A DNA stretch of 64,000 nt, taken from the NCBI RefSeq assembly GCF_020733635.1, contig NZ_JAJFZL010000001.1:1116001-1180000 (forward strand). Reading direction: 5' to 3'. The text below holds more notes on this DNA, generated by a model. That model had not been told where the DNA came from. It searched no databases and saw nothing but the letters and a program-made list of their open reading frames with translations. Within the stretch, counting starts at the first letter, position 1. The DNA is not shown here. This DNA is from Nocardia spumae. GTDB lineage: Bacteria > Actinomycetota > Actinomycetes > Mycobacteriales > Mycobacteriaceae.

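Noticed and set aside
59957..62977. A 1006-codon plus-strand frame opposite the giant gene, and many similar long frames across 31-63 kb
   Set aside because: They are antisense shadows of GC-rich coding DNA: compositionally biased (Arg/Gly/Ala-rich), with no domains, while the minus frame holds recognisable motifs throughout.
29648..63961. The giant frame being several ordinary genes whose stop codons were missed
   Set aside because: No stop occurs between modules in the given sequence, linkers are typical low-complexity interdomain sequence, and several modules (HTH arrays, Tox-PL with its helical repeat, kinases) are repeated within the frame. Only resequencing could reverse this.

Overview
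The window comes from a high-GC actinobacterium of the mycolic-acid group, most likely Nocardia (family-level inference). The reasons are its GC-rich codon use, GTG starts, several genes whose start codon lies 6-8 nt after a TANNNT box (leaderless style), the DyP peroxidase/encapsulin pair, aerobic cobalamin CobF, the ThyA-DHFR pair, a large nonribosomal peptide synthetase (NRPS) and an exceptionally large multidomain protein. Both ends of the window cut through giant genes.

Left part (1-13.8 kb): the 3' part of an NRPS gene. It holds four complete A-T units and four C domains arranged as a tandem duplication of one two-module block. It ends in a degenerate, unfinished adenylation domain with no thioesterase. 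A strong hairpin terminator follows, then a two-gene ABC exporter.

Middle (16.3-29.6 kb): mostly ordinary chromosomal genes. An SGNH hydrolase gene is divergent from a MarR regulator, with a perfect 27-bp palindrome in the SGNH promoter region, and a DHA2-type MFS drug exporter follows. Next come a NUDIX hydrolase coupled to a small membrane protein with a triple operator-like repeat upstream. The encapsulin nanocompartment operon follows: DyP peroxidase with a C-terminal loading peptide, then the shell protein, with a small cupin gene upstream. Then come thyA-dfrA (ATGA overlap), divergent cobF, a secreted Ala/Pro-rich protein, a Fpg/Nei glycosylase, a type-B carboxylesterase and a DUF2630 protein.

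Right part (29.6-64 kb): one uninterrupted reading frame on the minus strand. It has at least 11,450 codons, and its 5' end lies beyond the window because the frame stays open to the last base. From N to C it carries: a Pro/Ala-rich tail and long Ala/Arg/Glu coiled coil; a SecA-like DEAD motor; repeated LuxR/sigma-region-4-like HTH arrays; four papain-fold (Tox-PL, glutamine-deamidase-type) domains with intact Cys-His-Asp triads; a DUF218-like domain; two MFS-like membrane modules; three aminoglycoside-phosphotransferase-like kinases with intact Brenner motifs; a sugar-transferase-like domain; an ECF-like region; three LacI-type HTHs; an amidase-signature enzyme; XRE-like HTHs; and a larger sigma-70-like region. 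Catalytic residues are kept across the whole length, so this does not look like a decayed gene. A single roughly 1.2-MDa protein that combines a translocase-like motor, membrane modules, many DNA-binding modules and many candidate effector enzymes is the outstanding object here. A multi-payload effector or polymorphic-toxin-like megaprotein is a reasonable hypothesis, but it is inference. No RNA genes, CRISPR arrays or insertion sequences were seen.
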